Assembly: GCA_037893225.1 (NCBI GenBank) | Contig: JAZGUH010000360.1 | Coordinates: 1,798,001-1,862,000, forward strand | From: Hippasteria phrygiana | Lineage: Eukaryota; Echinodermata; Asteroidea; Valvatida; Goniasteridae | DNA length: 64,000 nt | Direction of reading: 5' to 3' | Shown here: positions 47,132-57,672 of the stretch, piece after piece | Position numbering within the stretch: the stretch's first letter is position 1 | Layout: each line of letters starts with the position of its first letter | The notes under the pieces: model-generated | Told to the model about the DNA's origin: nothing | Databases searched by the model: none | The model's input: the letters and a program-made list of their open reading frames with translations, nothing else | Position numbers and translations under genes: made by a program

Positions 47132-47265
47132 CTGAAGAAGTTGCAAAACTTCAACTTTGAGAACTGGCGCCAGCGCTACATACGCTGGATGAGCAACAAG
47201 AAGGCTTGAGTCATGGACTTCTTCCGCAAGCTGGATCTGGACCGCGATGGCAAGCCGAGTCGTAA
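47132..47265 (+). CDS. MACF1: Spectraplakin exon 23: helix and EF-hand 1, in-frame TGA
   Basis: Acceptor CTCCACAG, donor at CGTAA|GTAAGT or C|GTAAGTAAGT. Encodes LKKLQNFNFENWRQRYIRWM then SNKKA, a TGA stop, and VMDFFRKLDLDRDGKPSR, the start of the first calcium-binding EF-hand (D-x-D-x-D-G loop). The TGA stands where relatives have arginine (CGA to TGA is a common CpG change). No later exon of the gene follows. Confidence 0.93.
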
Positions 47266-47660
47266 GTAAGTCTTGCGGAGTAAATTTGCCGAGGGAAAGT
47301 CCTCCAATTTGTTTAGGAATGGCCCAGTTACAATCATGCCTCTACTATTTTCCATAAGAACACTGTGTTTGCTGTAAAAGCCGAAATTGTGTTTTTCTCG
47401 CACAATTGGACTTTGTGGAATCGCTGTGCATTAAAAGACCACAGCATACTTGTACTGATGTACACTACAATATCATGTATAATAGTTAACATTGAAGTTA
47501 CAGAAAGGCCAGGGTCCATCGCATTTAATTTTGTTCCCCTTTTGTAGTACTCTTACAATTTGTTCATGGTAATGGAACCAAGGATTCCTAAAAAGTTAAT
47601 GTGGTGCTGTAGCTTCACAAGCCTGACAACCTGTAAAGAGAAAATAGTAGGTTGTAGAGT
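47266..47660. other. No gene seen after last exon
   Basis: AT-rich. I looked for EF-hand 2 and the GAS2 domain on both strands and did not find them. Confidence 0.55.
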
Positions 47661-47981
47661 TGCAAGCAACGACGTCTTTTTCTGACGACTAAACGACGTC
47701 TTTTTCTGACGACTAAACGACGTCTTTTTTCGACCACCAAATGACGTCTTTTTCCGACGACCAAATGACGTCTTTTTCTGACGACTAAAAGACGTCTTGT
47801 AGACGTAAAATATTGACGTCTGATAAATGTCTTATTTTGGTCGTATATGCAAAACCAAAGACGTCTTTTTCTGACCACTAAACGACGTCTTTTTTGACGT
47901 CTTTTACCCGTCAGAAAAAAGGCGTCTTTTGGTTTTGCATATACGACCAAAATATGACATCTATAAGACGTCAATATTTTC
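47661..47981. repeat. GACGTC minisatellite ending in a fold-back
   Basis: About five copies of a 24-26 bp unit (ACGACGTCTTTTTCTGACGA plus CTAA) lead into a large inverted repeat: left arm 47,807-47,874, right arm 47,910-47,981, both containing GGTCGTATATGCAAAACCAA or its complement. The GACGTC palindrome recurs throughout. Confidence 0.85.
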
Positions 47982-48377
47982 GGGAAAAGATTCAAATAAT
48001 TTTAGTGATTGCATACAATAATAATTCCATGACGTGTCTTTTTATTTATCAAATCATTCACATATCGTCAAGTATTATTACAGCACACTCTCGTTAATAC
48101 AAATTCGGATGAGACGAAACTCTAGGTAAAATGAACATATTTGGTCCCAACCGTAATAATGCACATTCCTCACAATCCCCATTCACAAGTTCCTACTCCA
48201 TTTATACCTATAAACGTAGTGTACATGATTGGTCATTGTTGCAATTTTCAGAAATGGGCGGATTTGGGGGTTAGTATTTTATAGGAAATATCGTTCCACT
48301 GACCTGTTCAAAGTTTTGCGTTGTTGGATGGCGAAAAAAACAAGAGAAAAACAGCGCTCGTTTTCAACCGTCTGGCG

Positions 48378-48475
48378 GATGATAGCCTTTAGTCAAGGCG
48401 CACGTGGCTACCTGGACGCGGGACGCGCCCCGATTAATGCCAGCATGTCCGGGGCGCCTTGACTGAAGGCTACAG
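48378..48475. repeat. Fold-back sequence
   Basis: Inverted arms TAGCCTTTAGTCAAGGCGC / GCGCCTTGACTGAAGGCTA (one mismatch), with a GC-rich loop. Probably a small MITE. Confidence 0.75.
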
Positions 48476-49540
48476 GGCAGTTTTCCAACGATTTCCAGCT
48501 GGAAATTGTTAGAAAACGATATAAATTTCCACTTTTCTTGACGACAGCACACCTGATGCCATAATTTTACAGGATGATTGAGACTACTATTAACTTACAG
48601 TCTAGTAAGGTATTTCGTAATAATTCAGTAAAAAAAATGGAGGATTACCAATCGTGTACACTACATTTAAGGCTCTGCAGGGCCAATTTCGTAGAGCTGC
48701 TTAAGCACAAAATTTGCTGCAGCATACAAAAACCTCCATGCGATTGTTATGCTAAGTAAACAACAGCTTATAATACCAATCACAAGCAATATACAAATGT
48801 ACATCGCATGGAGTTTAGGCCGGTAACCTGATTACATTAGGCAAGGTTTTTTGTGCTTAATCAAATTTTGTGTTAAAAAAGCTGTATAAAAATGGCATAG
48901 GCAGCATTTAAAGGCTGAAGCACACGTGTAATGCTTGTTTTATTGGGTTAAACACTGAATAAAAAACAAGAAAATTGATGAATTTTGTTGATTTTAATAT
49001 CAATGGGAAGCGAGTTAAAACATGATGAAATTGAACAATTACCGGCCACACCTCTTGAAAAAATGAGGTCATCTCGGACACCCGCGTTGTCCTGACTGCA
49101 CGCTGGGCATTCTGATTCACGTGTTGTTACACCAGAACTTTGACTGTATTTTTGCATAGAAGAGTCATTCCTTTTGAAAAGCTTGGTAGGTGTGTTGCTG
49201 CGGGTGTTGTATAACATCACAAATGTTGGAGCCCTCACAGTAACACAGTATATAAAGTTTAACATTTAGCTTATTAAACCAGCTTTTTAATGAAATTACT
49301 AAACTAAAAACAGGATGATCAATTCTATTGTTGACACTTCTCATTGATGACTGTGGCTATTTGTTGAGTAAGATATGAAATTATAGTAAGCCAACATATT
49401 AAAAAATGAAAGTCCATTGTTACTGGGCACTGAATCCATTGTTACTTGTTCACAGTGTAACTGGCTAAGTCATAAATCCAATCCTTTAACTGTTTATAAG
49501 CAGTATGCATTGTCACAACTGTTTTGCTATCACTAACCAT
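48476..49540. other. No gene seen; one weak inverted repeat
   Basis: Between about 48,698 and 48,865, the pairs TTAAGCACAAA and CTCCATGCGAT recur inverted. Otherwise nothing coding. Confidence 0.45.
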
Positions 49541-49563
49541 CATGGAGGAAGACTTCCTCCATG
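49541..49563. repeat. CATGGAGGAAG palindrome, copy 1
   Basis: CATGGAGGAAG-A-CTTCCTCCATG is an almost perfect palindrome, repeated with a slightly longer centre at 54,024-54,048. A half copy sits at 50,041. Confidence 0.8.
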
Positions 49564-50601
49564 CACTAACATACAAAGTAACAATTGGGACATCTTTACA
49601 GAATATTAGCCAAAATAAAATTGTGTAAGCCAAAAAAGGGAATGACACATCCTAATATAGTAACAATTGTAGACTTACCGCATACAAACAGCCTGTGAGC
49701 ATGTTGACATGGTTCAACATGTTGCTTGTAGTTGTGATTTTTGACCCAATTTTATACAAGTCTGACATCTTTCAAGCCTACATGTACAGTGTATATTACT
49801 GCTGCATGCAACTGACTGCAGTGCAGATTTCAAATTTCCCACACTGACCTTTTATCTCTGGTATGCAAGCAGCAAGGTCACCGTGTCATGTGACTTGTGA
49901 CCCATACCTACACTGCGCTGTGAGTCAAAGTAACATGATACTCTTGATGATGTGCATGTAGGCTATGGGTCTAGTAAACTGTTCCCAATGAAGAATTGGG
50001 CTAGCTCCATAAAGAATTAACTCTAGTACTTATGCAGGATCATGGAGGAAGGAAGAGGATGAAACTATATGTTTGTACATCAGCTTTTATGCAATTAAGT
50101 ATAGCCATAGACATTTCAGTGGCAACATTTACAATATTAAAGATATGTTTATCCTTGCCTCTTTTTCAAGTTGCCACAAGATTTCTTTCTCAAAGTGTTT
50201 CTTGCTTTACATACTCACTTTGATGCCTCACAAGATTCTAAGATTTCTTAAGTTATAGATTCATATTTAGGGCACTGTAAAACTTTCTTTAAGAGTATTA
50301 TGTGGTGTACTTTTGGTGTCTTTTCTGCTGTGACACCTGTCCTGAGTGGCATGCATGGTGTGCTTTTGGTGCATACAAATGTACATACATGTGCTTGGTG
50401 AGAGAAGAAGCTTACTGTATGTCAGTGGTGCAGATTTAGTGTAATGCTATGGGGGCTGATGAGTGGAATTGGTGCACTGGCCATGCAGTGCACTCATTTA
50501 TAAATTCAAATTTTCTGGTGCTATTCTGGTGTGTGGTTGAAGTTTCAGAGGTGTATACTTGCAGTGATGTTGCATATTCAGTGATTGCATGTTGCAGAAT
50601 T
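49564..50601. other. No gene seen
   Basis: AT-rich; short GGTGTAC- and GGTGC-rich stretches near 50,300-50,450 look like parts of the dispersed repeat that follows. Confidence 0.4.
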
Positions 50602-50670
50602 GGTGTACACCAGAGAGGTACCAAACCTGCACCAAATGATGTGGTACGTACACCACAGTTCGGTAAGGGA
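50602..50670. repeat. Dispersed repeat, copy 1
   Basis: GGTGTACACCAGAGAGGTAC, AAACCTGCACC and CACAGTTCGGTAAGGGA occur in the same order at 54,066-54,153. Confidence 0.75.
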
Positions 50671-50699
50671 CATATGCACACTTGCCATAATCTTTATTT

Positions 50700-51410
50700 G
50701 CAACATGCACATCAAGAATATGTGCAAGCTTGCTACAAGCTTGCAAATGCATGCAAGTTCAAGCCTGCTGCAAGCTTGCCAGTACTATGCACAAGTTTGC
50801 CGCAAGCTTTCTTGTACATGTGCAACTGCAAGCTTGCCACAAGTAGCTTGCAAGTACATGTGCAAGCTTGCCTCAAGTAAGCTTGCAAGAACATGTGCAA
50901 GCTTGCCTCAAGTAGCTTGCAAGTACACGTGCACGCTTCCGGCAAGCTTGCAAGTACACGTGCAAGCTTGCCGCAAGCTGGCAAGTACACGCGCAAGCTT
51001 GCCGCAAGCTCACAAGTACACGCGCAAGCTTGCCGCAAGCTCACAAGTACACGCGCAAGCTTGCCGCAAGCTCACAAGTACACGCGCAAGCTTGCCGCAA
51101 GCTTGCAAGTACACGCGCAAGCTTGCCGCAAGCTCGCAAGTACACGCGCAAGCTTGCCGCAAGCTCGCAAGTACATATGCAAGCTTGCCGCAAGCTTGCC
51201 GCAAATGTGCAACCTTGCCTCTCATCTGTGCAAGCATTGCAAGCTTGCAGCAAGCTTGCAGCAAGCTTGCTGCAAGCTTGCAAGCTTGTAATTTGCTTGC
51301 AACTAGATTGCATGCAAATGCGCAATCTCATTCAAGCTTGCGGCAAGCTTCGCAATCTAGTTACCAGCTTAATACTAGCTTGCGGCAAGCTTGCGGCAAG
51401 CTTACTTTTC
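50700..51410. repeat. AAGCTTGC minisatellite
   Basis: Dense GCAAGCTTGCCGCAAGC repeats; from 50,993 to about 51,180 the period is exactly 31 bp. HindIII sites are extremely frequent. Open frames on both strands (the longest about 276 codons) are compositional and I do not call them genes. Confidence 0.9.
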
Positions 51411-52150
51411 CGTAAGGGTTATGAACAGGGACCAGTTGAAACCAGTTGAAGAAACCAGTTACATCTGGGTGAACAGAAACCTACCTATTAAAACTATTCA
51501 TACTTATCTTTGTTTCTGTGATTGTTGTTTTTGTTTGTTTTATTTTTGTTTTTGTGTTTTGCTTAGTTTCACTTATTGTACATAAATTCTATCAGTGTCA
51601 CACACAATGAAAGCAATTGCATACTTATACAACTTTTAATTCACTGTTCAGTCGATCTTCACAAGACAATTCCAGACTAATTTATACAAAATTCTTTTAA
51701 AACAACAAAATGTTAAAGATATAATTTACAAAATGGAATTTCAAAATTATTGTACACAAATTCTATCAAATTGATAATGTGCAAGAGGTAAAATTGCCCG
51801 CACACAATGAAAACGATTAGAAATTCAATTAACTATTCAGTCTTTCACAACAAGACAATTCCAGACTTGAAACAAGTCTACTATCTATCATCACAATGGC
51901 CTTGAAGTCAATCTGACTGCATACTGCACTGTGCAGGTACTTGGTATATTGCACAGTACACACACAATGTAGTATGTACATTGTATGTGTACAGTACAAT
52001 CCTAACTGCCATTACCGCGCGTAGGGTTTTTGAAGGAAACAGTAGACTGAAATAGTGCGCCACCCTGTGTGGAGTATCTTCATATAAACAGTTAAAAGTG
52101 ATAAAAATGCTACATTGTTGTTCTGAATGAAAATATATTACTTCGATGAT
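51411..52150. other. No gene; one diverged local duplication
   Basis: ATTGTACATAAATTCTATCA...CAAGACAATTCCAGACT (51,577-51,679) recurs diverged at 51,750-51,868. AT-rich otherwise. Confidence 0.5.
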
Positions 52151-52176
52151 AACAGATTTACCAAAATAACGGAATA

Positions 52177-52371
52177 ATGGGGAATAGTTGTGCACGCGTA
52201 GGAATATCATTGCATGTTAAGCGGTCAGACGATGGAGAAAGGAACACAACATGCCAGATTTTTTTGCTGCAAGGCCTACCATTGTTTGTCGTATCTGAGC
52301 TGAAATATCAACGTCTGATGGAGCATAATTACATCCTGAGTGATATGGGAGAGTTTACTGCATCCACTGGT
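52177..52371 (+). CDS. Possible first exon, unrecognised
   Basis: From ATG the frame reads MGNSCARVGISLHVKRSDDG, CQIFLLQGLPLFVVSELKYQ and RLMEHNYILSDMGEFTAST, and meets a good donor (CCACTG|GTAAGT). Amino-acid composition looks protein-like, but I recognise no family and find no partner exon. Confidence 0.25.
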
Positions 52372-52553
52372 AAGTTTTATGGAAATAACTGAAGTCATTT
52401 TCGTACAAGGATGTACATGATGTACATGTATATTTTGGCCCACGCACAGTCAGTGGACAGTGCCTGGTTCCGTACAGTCCGTTGTGTACATCAGGTATTC
52501 AGTATATGAACGAACGGGTTGTGCTATTTACACTGTGAATCCCTTGGATGTGA

Positions 52554-52800
52554 TTTCCTATTCAAAATGGAGAATGTGATTTTAACAATGATGGTCCAAA
52601 ATCACATCCTACTCTATTTAAAATCACATCTGAAGCCTGTGAACTATTAATTACCCCACCCTGACAAAGAGTACATTGTGACTTCTGGGTTTAACAGCTA
52701 AACCGCATTGTGATGCTGGACTCTGTCTCTGGATGTGATTTTGGACCCTCATTGTTAAAATCACATTCTCTTAATCCTCCTGTCCATTCTGAATAGGAAA
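52554..52800. repeat. Fold-back element
   Basis: The left arm (52,554-52,608: TTTCCTATTCAAAATGGAGA, AATGTGATTTTAACAATGA) and right arm (52,732-52,800) are inverted with small gaps. The loop is about 120 bp. MITE-like. Confidence 0.75.
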
Positions 52801-54023
52801 TCTGAATAGGAAATTGACTAAATTAAGCAAACAGGATTATCTACATTCACACACCAAAGTTCCTGTTTGTCCGAAAACTGTTTTCATACCCTTACAAAAA
52901 AGTTCTATAGAAATCTAAAAAAGAAATTCTGTAGAATTTCTATATGATATTCTATAGAATTCCTTTATATAGTTTCTGTAGAGTTTCTGTAGAGTTTCTG
53001 TAGAGTTTCTGTAGAGTTTCTGTAGAGTTTCTGTAGAGTTTCTGTAGAGCTTCTGTAGAGTTTCTGTAGAGTTTCTGTAGAGTTTCTTTAGAAAATGGGC
53101 CACTTCTCTATAAGACATTTTATAGAATTCTATAGAAATTTTACAATTCTATAAAAGATAATTCTATAGAATGTCTATAAGATTCTACAGAATTTTTCTA
53201 TAGATTTGTGTATAATTTCTTTAGAGATCCTCTATAGTTTTTATAGAATTCTATAGAAAAATTACCACTTTTCTATAAAACAGCTAGTAGAATTCTATAG
53301 AAATATGACCACTTTTCTATAAAACAGCTAATAGAATTATATAGAAATATGACCACTTTTGTATAAAACATCTAATAGAATTATATAGAAAGATGACTCA
53401 ATTTCTATAAAATGTTATAAATATTTACAAACTTGGTAACTTTTCTAAACATTTTAATTGAATCCTTTATATGTATGTCGACTTTTCTATCAACCTATGG
53501 CATTACTCTTGACAAGAAAATATCAACGTGATACACTTCATCCTTCAAAATTAAAACAATTGGAGATCAATACCTTTTTGCTGTGTACTTTTCACTGCAT
53601 TTATTTCCAGCATAGGCCATGGCCAAAACAGTCCTGAATTTTTCCAAATGTAATACTGTACATGAATAATTTCACACAGGGAATTAATGAAAAATGTATA
53701 AATACATGTATAAGCACCCTATATGCGATCAACATTAATTAAATAGAAAAACTACATAATTCCACATACATCATTGTTTCTATATTTAAAAAATGGTAGG
53801 CAAAAAGGAATTTAAAAAAAAAACAAGTAAATTAAAGAAGGCTAAATAGTTTTGTATGTTATAAACAAATGCAAAGAGACGAACAAGAATGATTACAGTA
53901 TGAAAGATAAAAGAGCCTAAAACACATGAATCTTTAACAATGTACAGGGTCTGTACACATCAACTTCCTGTTTGGCTTAGTAAACTGTTGGGCTAGCTGT
54001 GTGGTGTACTTACATGTATCAAT

Positions 54024-54048
54024 CATGGAGGAAGGAACTTCCTCCATG
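54024..54048. repeat. CATGGAGGAAG palindrome, copy 2
   Basis: CATGGAGGAAG-GAA-CTTCCTCCATG; see 49,541. Confidence 0.8.
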
Positions 54049-54065
54049 CATATTCAGTGTTGCAT

Positions 54066-54153
54066 GGTGTACACCCAGAGAGGTACATATTATGTACCAT
54101 ACAAACCTGCACCGAATTATGATGTGGTGTACATCACCACAGTTCGGTAAGGG
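54066..54153. repeat. Dispersed repeat, copy 2
   Basis: Partner of 50,602-50,670, with a small insertion (ATATTATGTACC). It lies inside the TA-flanked element. Confidence 0.75.
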
Positions 54154-54801
54154 AAAACAAATGAATACTTTGAAAATGCTTATAATCGCTTCTTTAAAAA
54201 TCATAGTCCTCAGCCTTGATCTTGTTAGTAAATTTGATTGAAAAAAAAGATTTGTTAAAGTATTATATAGTTATACTCATCTCTAATTTCTACAGAAAAA
54301 TAAAATCATATGGAGTGTTCTATATAATTCTATGTTTCTATAGAAATTAGGGGCATATTGTGGGTTACTTTAAATATGTACATACTTTCTACAAACAAAT
54401 TATTGTGTCTATAATTTCTATAGAAACATAGAATTCTATAGAAGACTGACAGGAATTTGTTTAATCAGTGTTCTATAGAAATCTATAGATTTTTTTAAAA
54501 ATCTCTATAGACAGTCTTCTTATTGGAGTATTCTATACAATTCTATGTTTCTATAGAAATTACAAACATATTGTGGGTTACTATATAAATGTACATACTT
54601 TCAACAAACAAATTAATATGTCTAATTTCTATAGAAACCATTCTATGGAACTGGAAGATTTGTTCTATAGAAATCTATAAACAAAAATTAAATCTCTATA
54701 GACAGCCTTAAATATTCTATAGAAAACCATTGCCTCTATAGAACCGTATAGACCTCTATAAAACACTCTATAGAATTCTATAGAACTTTTTTGTAAGGGT
54801 A

Positions 54802-55735
54802 GGGGAAATTATTATAAAATAGTAACAAGGCCAACATGTTTGGCATGCCCGCCCGCTCCCTTCTTTCTTGCTTCTCAAAAAAATACAATTTTATGACTTC
54901 CCAATAAATACCATGAATGAAAATGCATGGGAAGAGAGGAAATATGTAGACCTACCTCAGACTAGATACTGTTTCTGTACAGAAACTTAACCTACCCACA
55001 ACATAACAGTTGTGTAAACCACATTTATTCAAATTTGTCTCATACATTGTTTGTATTTTGTGCTCTTTCCTTATACAGTGGTGTACTTCACTTGAAGAGT
55101 TACAGCTGATGATCTACAAGAGGATGTCATGCTTACAACTGACTATCTACCGAGTTTTGTTGATGGGAAGATCGACAAGAGTCCTTTATAAAGTTTCAAA
55201 GAGGAGTTGAATTTTATAGTTTGTCAAAAATAAGTATTAAAACAAGGGTAGCCAATGAAAAAATTCAAATTGTTTGAATTCATATTCAAGTTAATATGAA
55301 AGTACATCATGAACAGATTACAAAACTGTTTAAAAAAACCAGCCCAATTTCTTTTAAACTGTTCATGGGATAAACATGAAGCCTACAGTACTACCAACAT
55401 AAACCTTGATGCAATGAGATGTGCTTCTCATGACCATAGACCGTACATTGCTCTGGGGTCTTCAGTGACTCCGAAACACTGTGATGTTGTAGAATTTTCA
55501 TTTTAGGGCCAATCTCCCCGCTGGTGTACACATCCTATTATGTTACTTGCCATTATATTTGTTTTGTTTTTTACTTCTGGTTTTTGTTTCAATTCTTGAG
55601 AAAGAGAGAAGTACTTTCAATAAAATTAATGTAACAAGCTACATGTGCAATGTTTTATCTTCCTTAATTGCATTACAATTTATTTTCTGACTGCAGTTTC
55701 AGACCGCCTGTTTAAGACCAGTTCAAACCTGTTAA
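54802..55735. other. No gene seen
   Basis: AT-rich; short open frames only, none protein-like. Confidence 0.5.
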
Positions 55736-56714
55736 CGTGATTTGATGCAAGTTACAAACCAGTTGAAAACCAGTTGAAAACCAGTTAGAAACCATGAAAA
55801 CCAGTTGAAAACCAGTTGAAAACCAGTTGAAAACCAGTTCGAAAACCAGTTCCAAAACCAGTTCCAAAACCAGTTCGAAAACCAGTTCGAAAACCAGTTC
55901 GAAAACCAGTTCGAAAACCAGTTCGAAAACCAGTTCGAAAACCAGTTCGAAAACCAGTTCGAAAACCAGTTCGGAAACCAGTTCGGAAACCAGTTCGGAA
56001 ACCAGTTCGGAAACCAGTTCGGAAACCAGTTCGGAAACCAGTTCGAAAACCAGTTCGGAAACCAGTTCGGAAACCAGTTCGGAAACCAGTTCGGAAACCA
56101 GTTCGGAAACCAGTTCGGAAACCAGTTCGGAAACCAGTTCGGAAACCAGTTCGGAAACCAGTTCGGAAACCAGTTCGAAAACCAGTTCGAAAACCAGTTC
56201 GAAAACCAGTTCGGAAACCAGTTCGGAAACCAGTTCGGAAACCAGTTCGGAAACCAGTTCGGAAACCAGTTCGGAAACCAGTTCGGAAACCAGTTCGGAA
56301 ACCAGTTCGGAAACCAGTTCGGAAACCAGTTCGGAAACCAGTTCGGAAACCAGTTCGGAAACCAGTTCGGAAACCAGTTCGGAAACCAGTTCGGAAACCA
56401 GTTCGGAAACCAGTTCGGAAACCAGTTCGGAAACCAGTTCGGAAACCAGTTCGGAAACCAGTTCGGAAACCAGTTCGGAAACCAGTTCGGAAACCAGTTC
56501 GGAAACCAGTTCGGAAACCAGTTCGGAAACCAGTTCGGAAACCAGTTCGGAAACCAGTTCGGAAACCAGTTCGGAAACCAGTTCGAAAACCAGTTCGAAA
56601 ACCAGTTCGAAAACCAGTTCGAAAACCAGTTCGAAAACCAGTTCGAAAACCAGTTCGAAAACCAGTTCGAAAACCAGTTCGAAAACCAGTTCGAAAACCA
56701 GTTCGAAAACCAGT
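55736..56714. repeat. 12-bp satellite, about 80 copies
   Basis: The unit is CCAGTTCGGAAA, with a CCAGTTCGAAAA form at both ends of the array and older CCAGTTGAAAA units at the left edge. Because 12 is a multiple of three and the unit has no stop in this frame, an open frame of about 310 codons of TSSE/TSSK arises at 55,827-56,762; I do not call it a gene. It abuts the Polinton-derived region directly. A small related CCAGTTGAAA cluster is at 51,430-51,460. Confidence 0.95.
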
Positions 56715-56759
56715 CTCTTTCCTAATTCTACTCTTTTAGGGTCTTTTACCCTTTTTTTT

Positions 56760-57426
56760 TAGTTACTCTTGCTATTTGCTCTTGTGGAGGCTGAGGAGTC
56801 TCTTGAGGAGTCTCTTGAGGAGTCTCTGCTACTTGATCCGTAGTTATCATTTCTGGATTCATCTTTAATAGTAATACTACTATTATTTGTAATACTACTA
56901 TTATTTGTAATACTATTATTCGTAATACTACTACTATCTACTCGTAAATGTTTAGTCGTGATCAACATAGCCACCAAAGGAGATAAATAAGTCCCATAAT
57001 TGTAATTCACTTTACAAAGTAAACTAGCCATACTGCTAGAAATGACAAGATCTTTTTCTAAGTCATTAACGAGGGCTTCTTCAGAATCTAAACAAAGTTT
57101 ATAACCGAATAGCGAAGCCAGCGGTAAAGTCACGCCTAAAGCTTTTGCGTAAAGAGTCAACACGCAACCCCCCAAACGACTATCATTTCTTTACCAAGCT
57201 TGGCTTCGTATTTTGTATACAACTTTTTTTGTTTTTCCGTAGTTAAATTTTCTATTTTATTAACGGAGTATTCTTTACCGAAATATTTTTTAGAATCACC
57301 ACCAGCAACTACACCTAAAAGTCTATTTTCACAACTTTTAAGATCTGGAGACTCGCTCGTACTCGCTACACTTTGAACCTTGGGTTCTTGAGATAACGTG
57401 TTTAGAGATTCTATCGATTTGCTCAT
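56760..57426 (-). pseudogene. Conserved Polinton protein, frameshifted at a G run
   Basis: Two overlapping frames form one protein of about 220 residues. Frame one (from ATG at 57,426) reads MSKSIESLNTLSQEPKVQSV and ends soon after KKLYTKYEAKLGKEM. Frame two continues with LTLYAKALG, DLEKDLVISSSMASLLCKVN and LSPLVAMLITTKHLRV, then a Ser/Asn-rich tail. They meet at six consecutive G (57,169-57,174 on the plus strand as C), where one lost base would break the frame. I recognise it as a recurrent Polinton accessory protein of unknown function. Confidence 0.65.
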
Positions 57427-57672
57427 TTAAAATAGAACTATATTTTTTAATCTTATTTCTACAAGACATATAATCGTAAGAAAATAAAGATAAGTTGATG
57501 GCTATTACTAGTTTTAATAATAGTTCTAGATATTCTATCAAATTTTAGATGACTACCGGTAGATAATCTATAATTCATCTATCAGATCATCTATAGATGA
57601 CTAGATAATCTATAGATCAACTATAGATCATCTAACAGTTATCTAACAGTTCAACTATAGATCAACTGTAGA
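57427..57672. repeat. AT-rich spacer with TATAGATCA repeats
   Basis: At 57,560-57,690 the motif CTATAGATCA/CTAACAGTT recurs about ten times, including ATCTATAGAT palindromes. It separates two minus-strand genes. A short frame at 57,338-57,541 overlaps the next gene and is not convincing. Confidence 0.6.

Larger units (their letters stand above)
21361..47265 (+). pseudogene. MACF1: Spectraplakin (MACF1/dystonin-like) rod and EF-hand region, probably degenerate
   Basis: Twenty-three GT-AG-bounded exons encode spectrin repeats and the start of an EF-hand of a spectraplakin, the giant cytoskeletal linker that joins actin to microtubules. The last exons match the known C-terminal architecture: terminal spectrin repeats (KWDTVCGKSVDR, HMLLEWLADAEQSL), a short basic helix (NWRQRYIRWMSNKK) and the first EF-hand (VMDFFRKLDLDRDG). 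Damage is extensive. Exons 5, 10, 16, 17 and 22 carry frameshifts, exons 5, 21 and 23 carry in-frame stops, and splice phases clash or material is missing between exons 2/3, 8/9, 13/14 and 21/22. The second EF-hand and GAS2 domain are not found. A decayed or rearranged copy fits best. Uncorrected assembly errors could explain indels but less easily the stops and lost exons. MACF1 versus dystonin cannot be decided. Confidence 0.75.
52889..54799. mobile_element. 1.9-kb TA-flanked inverted-repeat element
   Basis: Perfect inverted termini of 24 bp (starting CCCTTACAAAAAAGTTCTAT) flanked by TA on both sides. The interior is full of TCTATAGAATTCTATAGAA palindromes and a TTTCTGTAGAG tandem repeat (52,975-53,090). 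A copy of the 50,602 repeat is nested near 53,990-54,155. No transposase. TA duplication fits Tc1/mariner-type or similar. Confidence 0.75.

Noticed and set aside
47615..47995. Arginine-rich minus-strand frame as a protein
   Set aside because: Generated by the GACGTC minisatellite and fold-back.
50585..51415. 276-codon frame as a gene
   Set aside because: Spans a 31-bp minisatellite; opposite-strand frames are equally open.
55827..56762. 311-codon TSSE/TSSK frame as a serine-rich protein gene
   Set aside because: Pure product of a 12-bp satellite; no splice or promoter context; starts in degenerate edge units.
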